A stretch of DNA of 45,856 bases from Streptomyces sp. NP160 (GCF_006335115.1 NZ_VDMJ01000049.1:1-45856); one strand, 5' to 3'. Positions 10,250 to 19,565 are shown, counted from the stretch's first letter. Translations and numbers: made by a program. Notes: generated from the sequence alone by a model not told the origin.

Positions 10250-13200
10250 TCACCGCGCGCCGGTGGTGGCCGCGCCGAGGTCGAGCACGGCGCCGCACCG
10301 GTCCACCCCCTCGGACCGGTGCGTGAGCAGCAGCACGCTGGGCCGCTCGCCGTCGTCGTCCTCGTCCCCCAGCAGGTCGGCGACGAGGGCCCGGGCGGTC
10401 GGCTCGTCCAGGCCCTCGGTCGGCTCGTCCAGCACGAGGACGTCGGGGCGGGGCAGCAGCGCCCGGGCCGCCGCCAACCGGCGCCGCTCGCCGCCGCTGA
10501 CGGTGGAGCCGCCGTCGCCGAGCCAGGTGTCCAGGCCGTCGGGGAGGCGGGCGAGCCAGTCGCCGAGGCGGACGCGATGGAGCACCGCGACGAGCTCCTC
10601 GTCCGTGGCCTCCGGCGCGGCCAGGGCCAGGTTGGCGCGCAGCGTGGTGGCGAAGAGGTGCTCGGTGGCCTCGCTGACCAGACCGACGCGGCGGCGGACG
10701 GCGGCCGCGTCGAGGGTGCGGACGTCTGCACCTGCGAGGGCCACCGTGCCGCCGCGCGGGTCGAGCAGGCGGGCGACCACGGCGCCGAGCGTCGACTTGC
10801 CCGAGCCGGACGGGCCGAGCACCGCGACCCGCTCGCCGGGCGCGAGGTCCAGGTCGAGCCCGTCCAGCGCGGGCGGGCGCTCCGGGTCCCACCCGGCGAC
10901 GAGCCCGCGCACGGACAGCACGGCGCGCGCCGCCACCGCCGAGGGCAGCCCGGCCGGCTCGGCGACGGACGGGCGCTGCGCGGCCACCGCCGCCAGCCGG
11001 CGCACCGCCGCGCGGGACCGCTCGCGCGCCACGGCGGCGTCCACGAGCCCGAGCACCGGCTCTCCCAGCGCGAGGGCCACGAGGACGACGACGGCGGCGC
11101 CCTCCGCGCCGATCCCGCCGGAGGTGGCGGCGGCCAGCGCACCGGCCGCGGCGCCGACCACGGCCAGCCCGGTGCCGGCGTGCGCCACGGCCGTGGCGGT
11201 GCCCGAGGAGCCGGCGGCGCGGACCTCGGCGGCGGCCAGCTCCCGGCCGCGGGAGCGGGGCACGGCGAGGGCGGTCCGCGCACCGGCGGTGGCGGCCCGG
11301 GCGGCGAGCTCGTCGACGGCGTCGACGGTCTCCACGGCGGCGTCCGCGAGCGCTGAGCGCTCAGCGGCGAGGTCGGCGTCGGTGGCGCGGGCGGCGCGAG
11401 CGGCGAGGGCCGGTGCGGCCACCGCCGCGACGGCGAACCCCACGGCCGCGCCGACCGCGGCCAGCGGGGCGAGCACGGCGACCATCCCGAGGACGACGAC
11501 GACCGCCGCCAGCGCTGCGGCCGCGGGGAGCCGCCCGCGCAGCAGCCCGTCGAGGCGCGCGTCGACGTCCCCCACGAGGCGGGTGAGCAGGTCGCCGCGG
11601 CGCAGCAGGCCCGGGCCGGGGACGCGCGGGACCAGGTCGGCGAGGACCTGGGAGCGCCAGCCGGCGAGGCGGCGCAGGGCGACCTCGTGCGAGGCGAGGC
11701 GCTCGAGGTAGCGCAGCAGCGGCCTGGCCACGGCGCTGCCGCGGACGGTGACGACGGCCGCGGACAGCGTCAGCACCGGCGGCAGGGCGGAGGCGCGCAC
11801 CAGCAGCCAGGTGGCGGCGGCGGTCAGCGCGGCGCCGGCCAGCCAGGAGGCGGTGCCGAGCACGACGGCGGTGCCGGGACGGCGGCCGGCCGCGCGGAAG
11901 AGCCGCCCCCACCACCCCGGGCCCGCGACCACCTCACCGTGGTCATGGACCTCCCGAGCAGTGCCCGAGGCACTGTTCCCGTCGTCCATGACCACGGACG
12001 GAGAGGTGGTGGCCGAGCCGTCAGCAGCGGGGGGCGCGACCTCGACGGTCCTGTCGACGGCGGCGATCAGCGCGGGGCGGTGCGCGGCCACGAGCACGGC
12101 GCTGCCGGCGTCAGCGGCGGCGCGCAGCGCCGCCACCACGCGCGCCTCGGAGGCGGCGTCGAGGTGGGCCGTCGGCTCGTCGAGCAGCAGCACCGCAGGG
12201 CCCCGGCCCGCGGTGCGCAGCACCCTGGCCAGCGCCAGGCGCTGGCGCTGCCCGGTGGACAGGCCCGCCGCGCGCTCCCCGACCGGCGTGCCCAGGCCGG
12301 CGGGCAGCGCCTCCACCTCGGCGCGCAGGCCGACCAGGTCGAGCGCCGCCAGCAGCTCGTCGTCAGCGGGCGCGCTCGAGGGGACAGGCGCGTCGTCGTC
12401 CTCGGCGAGCTCGCCGGGCAGCTCCTCGTCGCGCAGGAGCGCCTCGCGCACGGTGCGGGCGTGGGGCAGCAGGGGGTCCTGGGTGAGCAGCAGCGCCCGA
12501 CCCGCCACCTCGACGCTGCCTGCCGTCAGCGGCTGCACGCCGGCGAGCGCGCGCAGCAGCGTGGTCTTGCCGGCGCCGGACGGGCCCCGCAGCGCGACCA
12601 GCTCGCCACCGCGGACCGCGACGCCGCCCAGCGCCAGCGCGTCGACGGAGCGGCCGGCGTGCCGCACGCGCAGCCCGGAGCCGCTCACCGACGGTGGCTC
12701 TCCGGTGACGCGCGTGGCCGGCTGCCCATGATCACGGACGGAGGGGGACGGGGACGTGAGGACGGCGTCGACCTCGGCCACCACGGCGGCGGCGTCGGCG
12801 GCGGCGTGGAAGCGGGCACCCACCTCCCGCAGCGGCCGGTAGGCCTCCGGCGCCAGGAGGATCACCAGCAGCGCGGGGGCCAGCGGCATCGACCCGTCGG
12901 CCACGCGCAGCCCGGTCTCCACCGCCACCAGCCCCACGGACAGGGTGCCGACCAGGTCGAGCGCGGTGGAGGACAGGAACGCCACGCGCAGCACCCGCAG
13001 GGTCGCCTCGCGGTGGCGCTCGGTGGTGGCTGCCACCTCGCCGACCTGCCGCTGCGCCCGGCCGTGGACCCGCAGCAGCGCCAACCCGCGCACGACGTCG
13101 AGGAAGTGCCCGGCCAGCCGCGCCCCCTCCTGCACGCGCTCGGCGGCCCGGCGCTGGGTGGCCCAGCCGATGAGGACCGCGAAGACGGGCACCAGCGGCA

Positions 13201-13825
13201 GCGTCACCAGCACGAGCAGCGCGGAGCGCCAGTCGACGGCCAGCACCGCCAGCACGACCACCGGCGGCATGAGCACGCCCACCACCAGCGAGGGCAGGTA
13301 CCCGGAGAACCAGGGGCGCAGCGCGTCGAGCCCGGCCGCCGCTCCACCGGCGCTGCCGCCGGGGCCGCTCGTCGCCGCCACGAGCGCGCGCAGCCGCCCA
13401 GCCCCGTGGGAGGCGACCCACGCCGGCCCTCGCTGCAGCGCGGCCTCGAGCACGCGGGTGCGCAGCTCCTCCACGGCGAGCGACCCGGCGCGCGCGGACA
13501 GGACGGACTCGGCGCGCGCGAGCAGCGCCCGGGCGGCGAAGGCCGCGGCGACCACCGCGAGCAGCACGCCCGTCCCGGGCACCCAGGAGGGCAGGCCGTA
13601 CCCGGCCGGCGACGTCACGGCCCCGCCGCGCGCGGCCTGCACGAGGGACACGACGACGCCGGTGACCGACGCCGCCACGAGCAGCGTGACCACCACCTGC
13701 GCCGCTCCCACCAGCACGAGGCCGGCCACGGGGCGGCGGGCGGCGCGGGCGTGGCGCAGCAGCCGCGGGTCGACGGGACCGCGGCTGCTGCGTGGGGCGC
13801 TGGGGTGGCGATCGCCCATGATCAC
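10250..13825 (-). CDS. cydDC: Fused CydD-CydC ABC exporter for cytochrome bd assembly
   Basis: One 1191-residue protein holds two complete ABC half-exporters. In the first half, Walker A is at about 413 (GPSGAGKTT), the signature at about 520 ([15 protein letters not shown]) and Walker B at about 543 ([11 protein letters not shown]). In the second, Walker A is at about 1002 (GPSGSGKST), the signature at about 1108 ([15 protein letters not shown]) and Walker B at about 1130 ([15 protein letters not shown]). CydDC exports thiols/handles haem for cytochrome bd; fusion is known in Streptomyces. Three copies of repeat family A lie in it: at the start codon, in the linker before the first nucleotide-binding domain and in the linker between halves. 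GTG 13825 (or ATG 13819) follows GAGG, 7 nt after the cydB stop. Confidence 0.93.
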   Translation of the reverse strand: MIMGDRHPSAPRSSRGPVDPRLLRHARAARRPVAGLVLVGAAQVVVTLLVAASVTGVVVSLVQAARGGAVTSPAGYGLPSWVPGTGVLLAVVAAAFAARALLARAESVLSARAGSLAVEELRTRVLEAALQRGPAWVASHGAGRLRALVAATSGPGGSAGGAAAGLDALRPWFSGYLPSLVVGVLMPPVVVLAVLAVDWRSALLVLVTLPLVPVFAVLIGWATQRRAAERVQEGARLAGHFLDVVRGLALLRVHGRAQRQVGEVAATTERHREATLRVLRVAFLSSTALDLVGTLSVGLVAVETGLRVADGSMPLAPALLVILLAPEAYRPLREVGARFHAAADAAAVVAEVDAVLTSPSPSVRDHGQPATRVTGEPPSVSGSGLRVRHAGRSVDALALGGVAVRGGELVALRGPSGAGKTTLLRALAGVQPLTAGSVEVAGRALLLTQDPLLPHARTVREALLRDEELPGELAEDDDAPVPSSAPADDELLAALDLVGLRAEVEALPAGLGTPVGERAAGLSTGQRQRLALARVLRTAGRGPAVLLLDEPTAHLDAASEARVVAALRAAADAGSAVLVAAHRPALIAAVDRTVEVAPPAADGSATTSPSVVMDDGNSASGTAREVHDHGEVVAGPGWWGRLFRAAGRRPGTAVVLGTASWLAGAALTAAATWLLVRASALPPVLTLSAAVVTVRGSAVARPLLRYLERLASHEVALRRLAGWRSQVLADLVPRVPGPGLLRRGDLLTRLVGDVDARLDGLLRGRLPAAAALAAVVVVLGMVAVLAPLAAVGAAVGFAVAAVAAPALAARAARATDADLAAERSALADAAVETVDAVDELAARAATAGARTALAVPRSRGRELAAAEVRAAGSSGTATAVAHAGTGLAVVGAAAGALAAATSGGIGAEGAAVVVLVALALGEPVLGLVDAAVARERSRAAVRRLAAVAAQRPSVAEPAGLPSAVAARAVLSVRGLVAGWDPERPPALDGLDLDLAPGERVAVLGPSGSGKSTLGAVVARLLDPRGGTVALAGADVRTLDAAAVRRRVGLVSEATEHLFATTLRANLALAAPEATDEELVAVLHRVRLGDWLARLPDGLDTWLGDGGSTVSGGERRRLAAARALLPRPDVLVLDEPTEGLDEPTARALVADLLGDEDDDGERPSVLLLTHRSEGVDRCGAVLDLGAATTGAR
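11937..11997 (-). repeat. Inverted-repeat element of family A in CydDC inter-half linker
   Basis: CCGTGGTCATGGAC at 11937-11950 is answered by its exact reverse complement at 11984-11997, and inner parts also pair (AGTGCC with GGCACT), giving a 61-bp hairpin. It is read in frame as [21 protein letters not shown] in the linker between the CydD and CydC halves (about residues 609-629). Confidence 0.8.
12714..12737 (-). repeat. Family A repeat in CydD linker
   Basis: On the minus strand the core CCGTGATCATGGGC is followed by AGCCGGCCAC. It encodes RDHGQPAT (about residues 363-371), between the transmembrane part and the first nucleotide-binding domain, in the same DHG frame as the other coding copies. 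Confidence 0.8.
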
Positions 13826-13827
13826 GA
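13802..13827 (-). repeat. Family A repeat covering the cydDC start codon
   Basis: On the minus strand TCGTGATCATGGGCGATC continues into GCCACCCC. Both candidate start codons (GTG 13825 and ATG 13819) lie within the repeat, so the repeat supplies the translation start of cydDC. Confidence 0.75.
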
Positions 13828-13832
13828 GGACC

Positions 13833-14867
13833 TCAGGCGGTGGCGACCCGCTCGCTGGCCACGCGGCGACGGAACACCCAGTACGACCACACCTGGTAGA
13901 CCACCACACCCGGCACGGCCACCGCACCGAAGGCGGTGATGAGCCCCAGCGCGGCCGGCGTGGCCGCCGCCGACTCCCTGGTCAGCGCCCACGCGGGGTC
14001 GAGGGTGCTGGGCAGCACCACGTCACCGTTCGCCAGCAGGACGGCGACGACGACGCCGGCCACGAGCAGCGACGCCACGGTGAACGCCGCGCCCTCACGG
14101 CGCAGGCGGGTGGCCACGGCCACCGCCGCAGCGGCCGCGGCCACCAGCGCGCCCACCACCACGGTGCCGCGCTGGACGCCCTGCGCCCCGGTCAGCCCGG
14201 CGACGGCGACGACGGCGCCCAGCGCCACGACGCCGGCCGCCGCGCCGGCGGCCACGCGGTGGGCCCGGGTGCGCACCGGGCCGGTGGTGCGCAGCGCGAG
14301 GAAGGCGGCGCCCAGCAGGAGCGACAGCACCAGGGCGGCGACCGCGCCGAACGCCGCCTCGGGGGTGAGCAGCGGGGCGACGGAGCGGGCGAGGCCGGCG
14401 GCCAGCCCCGGTCCGGCGACCACCTCGCCGTCCGCGCCGAGCGCCAGTCCGCGCACGAACACCGACAGCAGCGCGCCCCACAGCGCCACCACCCCGGCCG
14501 AGCACAGCGCGAGGACCACCTCGCAGCGGCGGCGCCAGCGCGGGTCGGAGTGCTTGGAGCGGAACTCCAGCGCCACGCCGCGCCCGGCGAGGAGCAGCAG
14601 CACCCCGACCATCGGCAGGTAGGTGCCGCTGAGCAGGGAGGCGTACCAGGCGGGGAAGGCGGCGTAGGTGACGCCGACCGCGGCGACCAGCCAGACCTCG
14701 TTGCCGTCCCAGAACGGGCCGATGGTCTTCAGGGCGGCGCCGCGCTCGTGCTCGTCGCGCCCCACGAGGGGCGCGAGCACGCCGACGCCGAAGTCGAAGC
14801 CCTCGAGGGTGAAGAACAGCACCCAGCACAGGACGACGACGGCGAACCAGACGGTCACGAGGTCCAC
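13833..14867 (-). CDS. cydB: Cytochrome bd oxidase subunit II
   Basis: A 344-residue membrane protein with about nine hydrophobic segments. The N-terminus carries the family motif VLFFTLEGFDFGVGVLAPLVGRDE-, followed by TIGPFWDGNEVWLVAAVGVTYAAFP, both diagnostic of CydB. With CydA it forms the quinol oxidase that reduces oxygen in the cytoplasmic membrane. It starts at GTG 14867, 34 nt after cydA, and ends 7 nt before cydDC, so cydA-cydB-cydDC are one transcription unit. Many GTG/Val codons near the start make the exact start slightly uncertain, but GFDFG lies at the expected distance. Confidence 0.96.
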   Translation of the reverse strand: MDLVTVWFAVVVLCWVLFFTLEGFDFGVGVLAPLVGRDEHERGAALKTIGPFWDGNEVWLVAAVGVTYAAFPAWYASLLSGTYLPMVGVLLLLAGRGVALEFRSKHSDPRWRRRCEVVLALCSAGVVALWGALLSVFVRGLALGADGEVVAGPGLAAGLARSVAPLLTPEAAFGAVAALVLSLLLGAAFLALRTTGPVRTRAHRVAAGAAAGVVALGAVVAVAGLTGAQGVQRGTVVVGALVAAAAAAVAVATRLRREGAAFTVASLLVAGVVVAVLLANGDVVLPSTLDPAWALTRESAAATPAALGLITAFGAVAVPGVVVYQVWSYWVFRRRVASERVATA

Positions 14868-14901
14868 GGGTCAGGCTCTCCCAGTCAGCGGGGTGGTCGG
14901 G

Positions 14902-16464
14902 TCAGTAGGTGGGGACGGCCACGCGCGGTGCCGCCGCGGGGGCGGGCTCGGCGGCGCCCTCGCCGTCGTCGTCCTGAGCGGGACGGGCGGTGGTGGGGCG
15001 GGAGGCGGGGTCCGCGAGGTCCTGGGCGACGAGGTGCTTGACCAGCCGGAGCCAGACGACGGCGAGGACGCCGTAGACCGCGGTGAACGCCGCGAGGCCC
15101 AGCCACGCCTCACCGGCGGTGAGGCCCGGCGAGACGCCGTCCTCGGTGAGCGTCAGCCCGAACGCCAGCCAGGGCTGGCGGGCGGTCTCGGTGAAGACCC
15201 ACCCGGCGGTGCCGGCAGCGGCGGGCAGCAGCGGCAGCGTCGGCAGCATGCGCAGCGAGAGCTGCACGAGCGGGCGCGGGAAGAGCCGCTGGCTCATGAA
15301 CGGCAGGGCGCTGGCCTTGGGCTCGCGGGGGTCGAGGCCCTTGCGGGTGAGCCACAGGTAGACGCCGGCGACGAGCGCGGAGAGCAGGCCGATCGTGATC
15401 ATCGCGCGGAAGGACCAGTAGGCCAGCGGGATCACGGGCACGTAGTCGCCCGGACCGTAGGTCGCCGTGTACTGGGCCTGCAGGTCGTCGATGCCCTGCA
15501 CCGTGGAGCCGAACTCGCCGGTGGCCAGGAAGGACAGCAGGTACGGCACCTCGAGGCTGAAGACCGGGCGCGAGCCGTCGAGGTTGCCGATGGTGAGCAG
15601 GCTGAACGGCGCGCCGGTGGTGGTGGCGTAGAGCGCCTCGGCGGCGGCCATCTTCATGGGCTGCACCGACGTCATGACCTTGCCGAGCACGTCACCGGTG
15701 AGGGCGGTGGCCAGGCCGCCGGCCACGGTGGTCCACGCGCCGAGCCGGGCGAGGCCGGCGAAGGCGCGCTGGTCGGGGTCGACGGCGCGGGCCTCGGGCG
15801 ACCCGGCGGCACCGGCGGGCGCGGGCCCGATCCAGCGGCGCCAGGAGCCGACGGACAGCAGCAGCGCCCCGCCGAGCATCGCCGCGCCCGCGATGGTGTG
15901 CGGGAAGGTCGCGAGCAGCACGGGGTTGGTCATGAGCTCGGCGAAGCTCGACAGGTGCGCCCGGCCGGTGGTCGGGTCCAGCGCGTAGGCGACCGGGTGC
16001 TGCATGAAGGAGTTGGCGCCGAGGATGACGTAGGCGCTGATCAGGGTGCCGACGGCGACCACCCAGATGGTGGCGAGGTGCACCAGCCGCGGCAGGCGGT
16101 CCCACCCGAAGAACCACAGGCCCAGGAACGTCGCCTCGAGGAAGAAGGCGAGCATGCCCTCGATGGCGAGGGTGGGGCCGAAGACGTCGCCGTAGAAGCG
16201 CGCGAAGGCGCTCCAGCCCATGCCGAACTGGAACTCCTGCACCAGGCCGGTCACCACGCCCACGGCGAAGGTGACGAGCAGCAGCTTGCCGGTGAACAGG
16301 GTGGAGCGCCGCAGCCGCTGGGCGCGCGCGGGGTCCCTGGTCAGCACCGAGGCGGTCTGCAGGCCGGCGGTGAGGCTGGCGAGGCTGATCGACAGGGGCA
16401 CGAACAGGTAGTGGTAGATCGTCACGACGGCGAACTGGAGGCGGGTGATGTCCACGACGTCCAC
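14902..16464 (-). CDS. cydA: Cytochrome bd oxidase subunit I
   Basis: The 520-residue product is CydA: LQFAVVTIYHYLFVPLSISLA at the N-terminus with His18 matching the haem b595 ligand, EFQFGMGWSAFARFYGDVFG, LGANSFMQHPV, and FPHTIAGAAMLGG carrying the haem b558 His. It binds the haems and oxidises quinol at the outer membrane face. The C-terminal 35 residues are an Ala/Pro/acidic tail not usual for the family. I chose GTG 16464: TAGTAT ends 7 nt before it, as in leaderless genes, and a second GTG at 16455 is the alternative. The TAGTAT lies inside the BlaI-type operator, so expression is probably controlled by the divergent blaI gene. Confidence 0.95.
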   Translation of the reverse strand: MDVVDITRLQFAVVTIYHYLFVPLSISLASLTAGLQTASVLTRDPARAQRLRRSTLFTGKLLLVTFAVGVVTGLVQEFQFGMGWSAFARFYGDVFGPTLAIEGMLAFFLEATFLGLWFFGWDRLPRLVHLATIWVVAVGTLISAYVILGANSFMQHPVAYALDPTTGRAHLSSFAELMTNPVLLATFPHTIAGAAMLGGALLLSVGSWRRWIGPAPAGAAGSPEARAVDPDQRAFAGLARLGAWTTVAGGLATALTGDVLGKVMTSVQPMKMAAAEALYATTTGAPFSLLTIGNLDGSRPVFSLEVPYLLSFLATGEFGSTVQGIDDLQAQYTATYGPGDYVPVIPLAYWSFRAMITIGLLSALVAGVYLWLTRKGLDPREPKASALPFMSQRLFPRPLVQLSLRMLPTLPLLPAAAGTAGWVFTETARQPWLAFGLTLTEDGVSPGLTAGEAWLGLAAFTAVYGVLAVVWLRLVKHLVAQDLADPASRPTTARPAQDDDGEGAAEPAPAAAPRVAVPTY

Positions 16465-16472
16465 GGCCTCAA

Positions 16473-16489
16473 TACTACGGCTCGTAGTA
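16473..16489. promoter_or_regulatory. BlaI-type operator overlapping the cydA -10 box
   Basis: TACTACG-GCT-CGTAGTA is a perfect 7-bp inverted repeat with a 3-nt spacer, resembling the TACTAC/GTAGTA dyads bound by actinobacterial BlaI proteins. Its left arm includes ATACTA (16472-16477), which on the minus strand is TAGTAT, the presumed cydA -10. Bound repressor would therefore block cydA. Confidence 0.8.
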
Positions 16490-16497
16490 CTCACCGG

Positions 16498-16520
16498 CGT
16501 AGTACGTGCCGTGTCGTACT
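16498..16520. promoter_or_regulatory. Second BlaI-like dyad
   Basis: AGTACG (16501-16506) and CGTACT (16515-16520) are inverted around 8 nt, and GTAGTA begins at 16499. It lies between the first operator and the blaI -10 box (TACCAT, 16537-16542), where it could mediate autoregulation. It is weaker than the first site. Confidence 0.5.
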
Positions 16521-16536
16521 CGTCACAGGTCCGGGC

Positions 16537-16542
16537 TACCAT
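16537..16542 (+). promoter_or_regulatory. Leaderless -10 box of blaI
   Basis: TACCAT fits TANNNT and ends 7 nt before the GTG at 16550. There is no Shine-Dalgarno sequence in between, so a leaderless blaI transcript is likely. Confidence 0.55.
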
Positions 16543-16549
16543 CTCTCCC

Positions 16550-16954
16550 GTGGCAGCAGCGGGGACGGCGGGAGCCGGCAAGGTCGGTGGCCCGGTGGGC
16601 GGCGCGCTCGAGCGCGACGTCATGGCCCGGCTGTGGGCGTCGAGCGAGCCGCTGACGGTCCGCCAGGTGCACGAGGAGCTCCGGTCCACCGGTGACGACC
16701 TGGCCTACACCACCGTCATGACGGTGCTGGACCGACTGGCCAAGAAGGGCGTGGTGCGCCAGGAGCGCGACGGCCGGGCCTTCCGCTACTCCCCGGCGCA
16801 GACCCGCGAGGAGCTGACCGCGGCCCTCATGCTCGAGGCCCTCGGCTCCGCCCCGGACCCCTCCGCGCGCGACGCCGCGCTCGTGCACTTCGTGGGCCGC
16901 GTCGGCCCGCAGGGCGTGGCGGCGCTGCGCGCCGCCCTCGACGCCGCCGGCTGA
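16550..16954 (+). CDS. BlaI/MecI-family repressor
   Basis: A 134-residue winged-helix protein: ALERDVMARLWASSEPLTVRQVHEELRS, then the recognition segment AYTTVMTVLDRLAKKGVVRQERDGRAFRYSPAQTREEL, all typical of BlaI/MecI (Penicillinase_R). The C-terminal part (about 85-134) would form the dimerisation domain. It is followed by an M56 peptidase after 47 nt, the usual BlaI-BlaR pair, in which the peptidase cleaves the repressor upon a signal. No beta-lactamase is nearby; instead the divergent neighbour is the cyd operon, with a BlaI-type dyad between them. The frame is open upstream to 16445, but GTG 16550 is supported by the leaderless -10. Confidence 0.9.
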   Translation: MAAAGTAGAGKVGGPVGGALERDVMARLWASSEPLTVRQVHEELRSTGDDLAYTTVMTVLDRLAKKGVVRQERDGRAFRYSPAQTREELTAALMLEALGSAPDPSARDAALVHFVGRVGPQGVAALRAALDAAG

Positions 16955-17001
16955 CAGGCCGCCCCGCCCCCCGCGGCCGGCGGCACTGGCAGGCTCGGGT
17001 C

Positions 17002-17970
17002 ATGACCGCGTTCGCACTGGGCCTGCTCGGCCTGGTGCTGTCACTGGTGGTGCCCGCGCCCCTGGCGCGCGCCCGCTGGACGGCGGCCACGCCCAACGCC
17101 TCGGTGGTGCTCTGGCAGGCGGTGGTGGCGGCGTCGGTGCTGAGCGCCGTCGCCGTCGTCCTCATCGCCCCCGAGGAGATCAGCGGTGCGCTGAGCGCGG
17201 GTCCGACGGCGGCGGCGTGGGGGCTGCTCGGGGCGCTGGCGGTGGCGCTGCTCATCGTCACGCGGCTCGTGGTGAGCCTGGTGGGGGTGATGCGGCGCTC
17301 GGCCGCGCGGCGCGCCCGGCACCGCGAGCTGCTGGACCTCCTGGACGACGCCGAGCGCAGCGCCGCCCTGGCCAGCGACCTCACGGCCGACCAGCGCCAG
17401 CTGCGCGTGCTCGGCGCCCCGCTCCCGCTCGCCTACGGGCTGCCCGGGCGCAGCCCGCGCGTGGTGGTCAGCGACGGCGCGCTGCGCCTGCTCGACACCG
17501 CGCAGCTGCGGGCCGTGCTGGCGCACGAGCAGGCCCACCTCGACGCCCGCCACGACGTGGTGCTGGAGTCGTTCGCGGCGTTCCACCGCGCCGTGCCGCG
17601 ACCGCTGCGCAACGACCGCGCGCTGGGGGCCGTGGAGCTGCTGCTGGAGGCCGCCGCCGACGACGCCGCCCGCCGCCGCTGCGGCGACGCCCCGCTGCGC
17701 TCGGCGCTGGAGCTGCTGGGCGGCGCGGTCGACCCCGGTGTGGGAGCGCTGGCCGCCGCCGACACCGAGGCCCACCGCTCCCCCGACGACGACGCCGTCA
17801 CCGCCCAGCGCGCCCACCGGCTGGCTCGGCTCTCCGCGAGGCCGGCGGCGCGGTGGCGCTCGGCCGGGGTGTACGCGCTGGCCGCCGGGGTGCTCGTGCT
17901 GCCGCCGGTGGTGCTCGTGGCCCCCTGGCTCACCGACGCGCTGGTGACCCTCCCGCTCCCCCGCCCGTGA
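17002..17970 (+). CDS. M56-family membrane metallopeptidase (BlaR-like, no sensor domain)
   Basis: The 322-residue protein has about three N-terminal membrane segments, a cytoplasmic catalytic part with the zinc motif HEQAH (AVLAHEQAHLDARHD, about 173-188) and a downstream Glu in the ELLLEAAADDAARR helix, then one more hydrophobic segment (GVYALAAGVLVLPPVVLVAPWL). This is the M56 layout of BlaR1 without the extracellular penicillin-binding domain, so the signal is not obviously a beta-lactam. It would release BlaI from the cyd and blaI promoters. Its stop codon TGA is supplied by the family A repeat that follows (CCG TGA TCA). It converges with the acetamidase-like gene. Confidence 0.88.
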   Translation: MTAFALGLLGLVLSLVVPAPLARARWTAATPNASVVLWQAVVAASVLSAVAVVLIAPEEISGALSAGPTAAAWGLLGALAVALLIVTRLVVSLVGVMRRSAARRARHRELLDLLDDAERSAALASDLTADQRQLRVLGAPLPLAYGLPGRSPRVVVSDGALRLLDTAQLRAVLAHEQAHLDARHDVVLESFAAFHRAVPRPLRNDRALGAVELLLEAAADDAARRRCGDAPLRSALELLGGAVDPGVGALAAADTEAHRSPDDDAVTAQRAHRLARLSARPAARWRSAGVYALAAGVLVLPPVVLVAPWLTDALVTLPLPRP

Positions 17971-18010
17971 TCATGGACGTCCGCCACCCTCCGCGGGTGA
18001 CCGCGGTCAG
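17965..18010. repeat. Family A repeat joined to family B repeat between convergent genes
   Basis: CCGTGATCATGG (17965-17976, family A) is followed by the family B unit at 17988-18010, which contains the perfect palindrome TGACCGCGGTCA (17998-18009). The A unit provides the stop codon of the M56 gene on the plus strand, and the B palindrome provides that of the acetamidase gene on the minus strand. Confidence 0.8.
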
Positions 18011-19446
18011 GCGAAGTGCGCCTTGGGGATGACGCCGTGCACGCCGACGGTCCGGTCCACCAGCTGCGACACCACGAAGTCGGCCGCCGCCGAGAGGTAG
18101 GCGTAGGCGACGGCGCGCTCCACACCCAGCTCCTCCTCGAGGAAGTCCAGCGCGTTGACCACCGCGCGCCGCGCCGCGACGTCGAGGTCGGTCCCCTGCG
18201 TCCCGTCCGCGATGCCGTCGGGGTCGGACAGCCCGATCGGCACCCACGCGGCGTCGGTCTCGCCGAAGGGGTAGCGGTGCGCCAGCGCCGGTGCGTCCCC
18301 GGAGCCCTTCGTGCACACCGTGAGCCGGAAGGTGGTGCGCAGCGAGCCCTCGACGGCGGTGAGCGCGGCCTCGCCGTCGCCCATCGCGAAGTGCGGGTCG
18401 CCGGTGTGGAACAGCGCGCCCTCGGCGGCCACCGGCAGGTAGAAGGTCGACCCCGGGCCGAGGAGGCCGACGTCGATGTTGCCGCCGCCCAGCGTCGGCG
18501 GCACCGAGTCCAGCGCCGGGTCCACCAGCCCGCCACCGGCGGGAGCCGGGAACCGCGCGACGCCCATCATCCCCATGAACGGGTCCAGCGGGAACGCGAT
18601 CCGCCCGCCCGTGCGCGGCATCGTGCCGACCGCCGACCCACCCGGTCCCGCCTCGGCGGGCGTGAAGACCGACACGTTGCCGTACCGCGTCGGGTCACCG
18701 GTGGCGCGGCCGTCGGTGCCGACAGGAGGCATGACCTCCTCCAGCGAGATGCCCGCGGGCGCGCCGCCGTCGCGGGTGCGCGCCAGCGCGCCCTTGCCGT
18801 GCCGGCTGGAGACCACGCCGTAGGGCACGCGCAGCAGGGCGCTGAGCGTCTCGACCTTCAGCACGTCGCCGGGCTGCGCCCCCTCGACGAACACCGGTCC
18901 GGTGACCACGTGCGGACCGTCCACGTCGAACCGCCGCTCGTGGCGGGAGTAGCCGGCGGCGATGGCCACGGCGTCCTCGAGCACCCCCGACGCCGGGACG
19001 CCGTGCTCGCCGAACCACGCCACCGGGTCGCGGCCCTGGTCCTCGAGGATCCCCTCGTGGCTGACCGTGTCGACGGTGACGGTCGCGCCGCTGCGCACCT
19101 GCAGCACGGGCTCTGCGCCGGCGGCGGGCAGGTAGCCCCAGCGCACGGCGTCGGGCTCCGAGGGCAGGTAGTGCTCCCCGTCGATGCGCCCGGCGCCGGG
19201 CTGCAGCGGGGTCTTCGGCACCTCCACCCGCACCCCTCCAGCAGGACCCCCACCTCCCGGACGGCCGCCGCCCGGACCGCCCTTCGCGAACGCGGGCGCC
19301 GCGGACCCGAGCAGCCCCCCGCCGGCCCCGAGGGCGGCCGCCGCCGTGAGCAGGCTGCGCCGCCCCAGGCCCCGGCGCAGCAGGTCGGCCGTCTCCGGAG
19401 CCGTCGTCCGAGGGGCCGGCTGGGCGCTGAGCGCGTCGTGCTTCAC
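18007..19446 (-). CDS. Tat-exported acetamidase/formamidase family protein
   Basis: This 479-residue protein has a twin-arginine signal (RRSLLTAAAALGAGGGLLGSAAPAFA, about 29-54) followed by a Gly/Pro-rich spacer. The rest resembles the FmdA/AmdA acetamidase/formamidase family: VLQVRSGATVTVDTVSHEG, VTGPVFVEGAQPGDVLKVE, GGNIDVGLLGPGSTFYLPV, ALFHTGDPHFAMGDGEA and AYLSAAADFVVSQLVD, the usual strand order and motifs. Family members hydrolyse short amides, and most are cytoplasmic, so a Tat-exported version is somewhat unusual. It starts at GTG 19446 with no clear ribosome binding site. It has no obvious partner, since the next gene upstream on the same strand is 260 bp away. Confidence 0.85.
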   Translation of the reverse strand: MKHDALSAQPAPRTTAPETADLLRRGLGRRSLLTAAAALGAGGGLLGSAAPAFAKGGPGGGRPGGGGPAGGVRVEVPKTPLQPGAGRIDGEHYLPSEPDAVRWGYLPAAGAEPVLQVRSGATVTVDTVSHEGILEDQGRDPVAWFGEHGVPASGVLEDAVAIAAGYSRHERRFDVDGPHVVTGPVFVEGAQPGDVLKVETLSALLRVPYGVVSSRHGKGALARTRDGGAPAGISLEEVMPPVGTDGRATGDPTRYGNVSVFTPAEAGPGGSAVGTMPRTGGRIAFPLDPFMGMMGVARFPAPAGGGLVDPALDSVPPTLGGGNIDVGLLGPGSTFYLPVAAEGALFHTGDPHFAMGDGEAALTAVEGSLRTTFRLTVCTKGSGDAPALAHRYPFGETDAAWVPIGLSDPDGIADGTQGTDLDVAARRAVVNALDFLEEELGVERAVAYAYLSAAADFVVSQLVDRTVGVHGVIPKAHFA

Positions 19447-19565
19447 GGTCCCGACCCTGCCGAGGTGCCCGTTTCGTCCGGGTTTCAGCCGGTTTCCCCG
19501 CGGTGAAGTTCATGGCCGGGCACCGGACACCTGGCCGTGGGCGTCGCCGTCCCGTGGCGCCCGAC

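Noticed and set aside
15395-15402. GTGATCAT inside cydA resembling the family A core
   Set aside because: It is not followed by the rest of the repeat and encodes a normal CydA segment (MITIGLL) on the minus strand, so it is chance.
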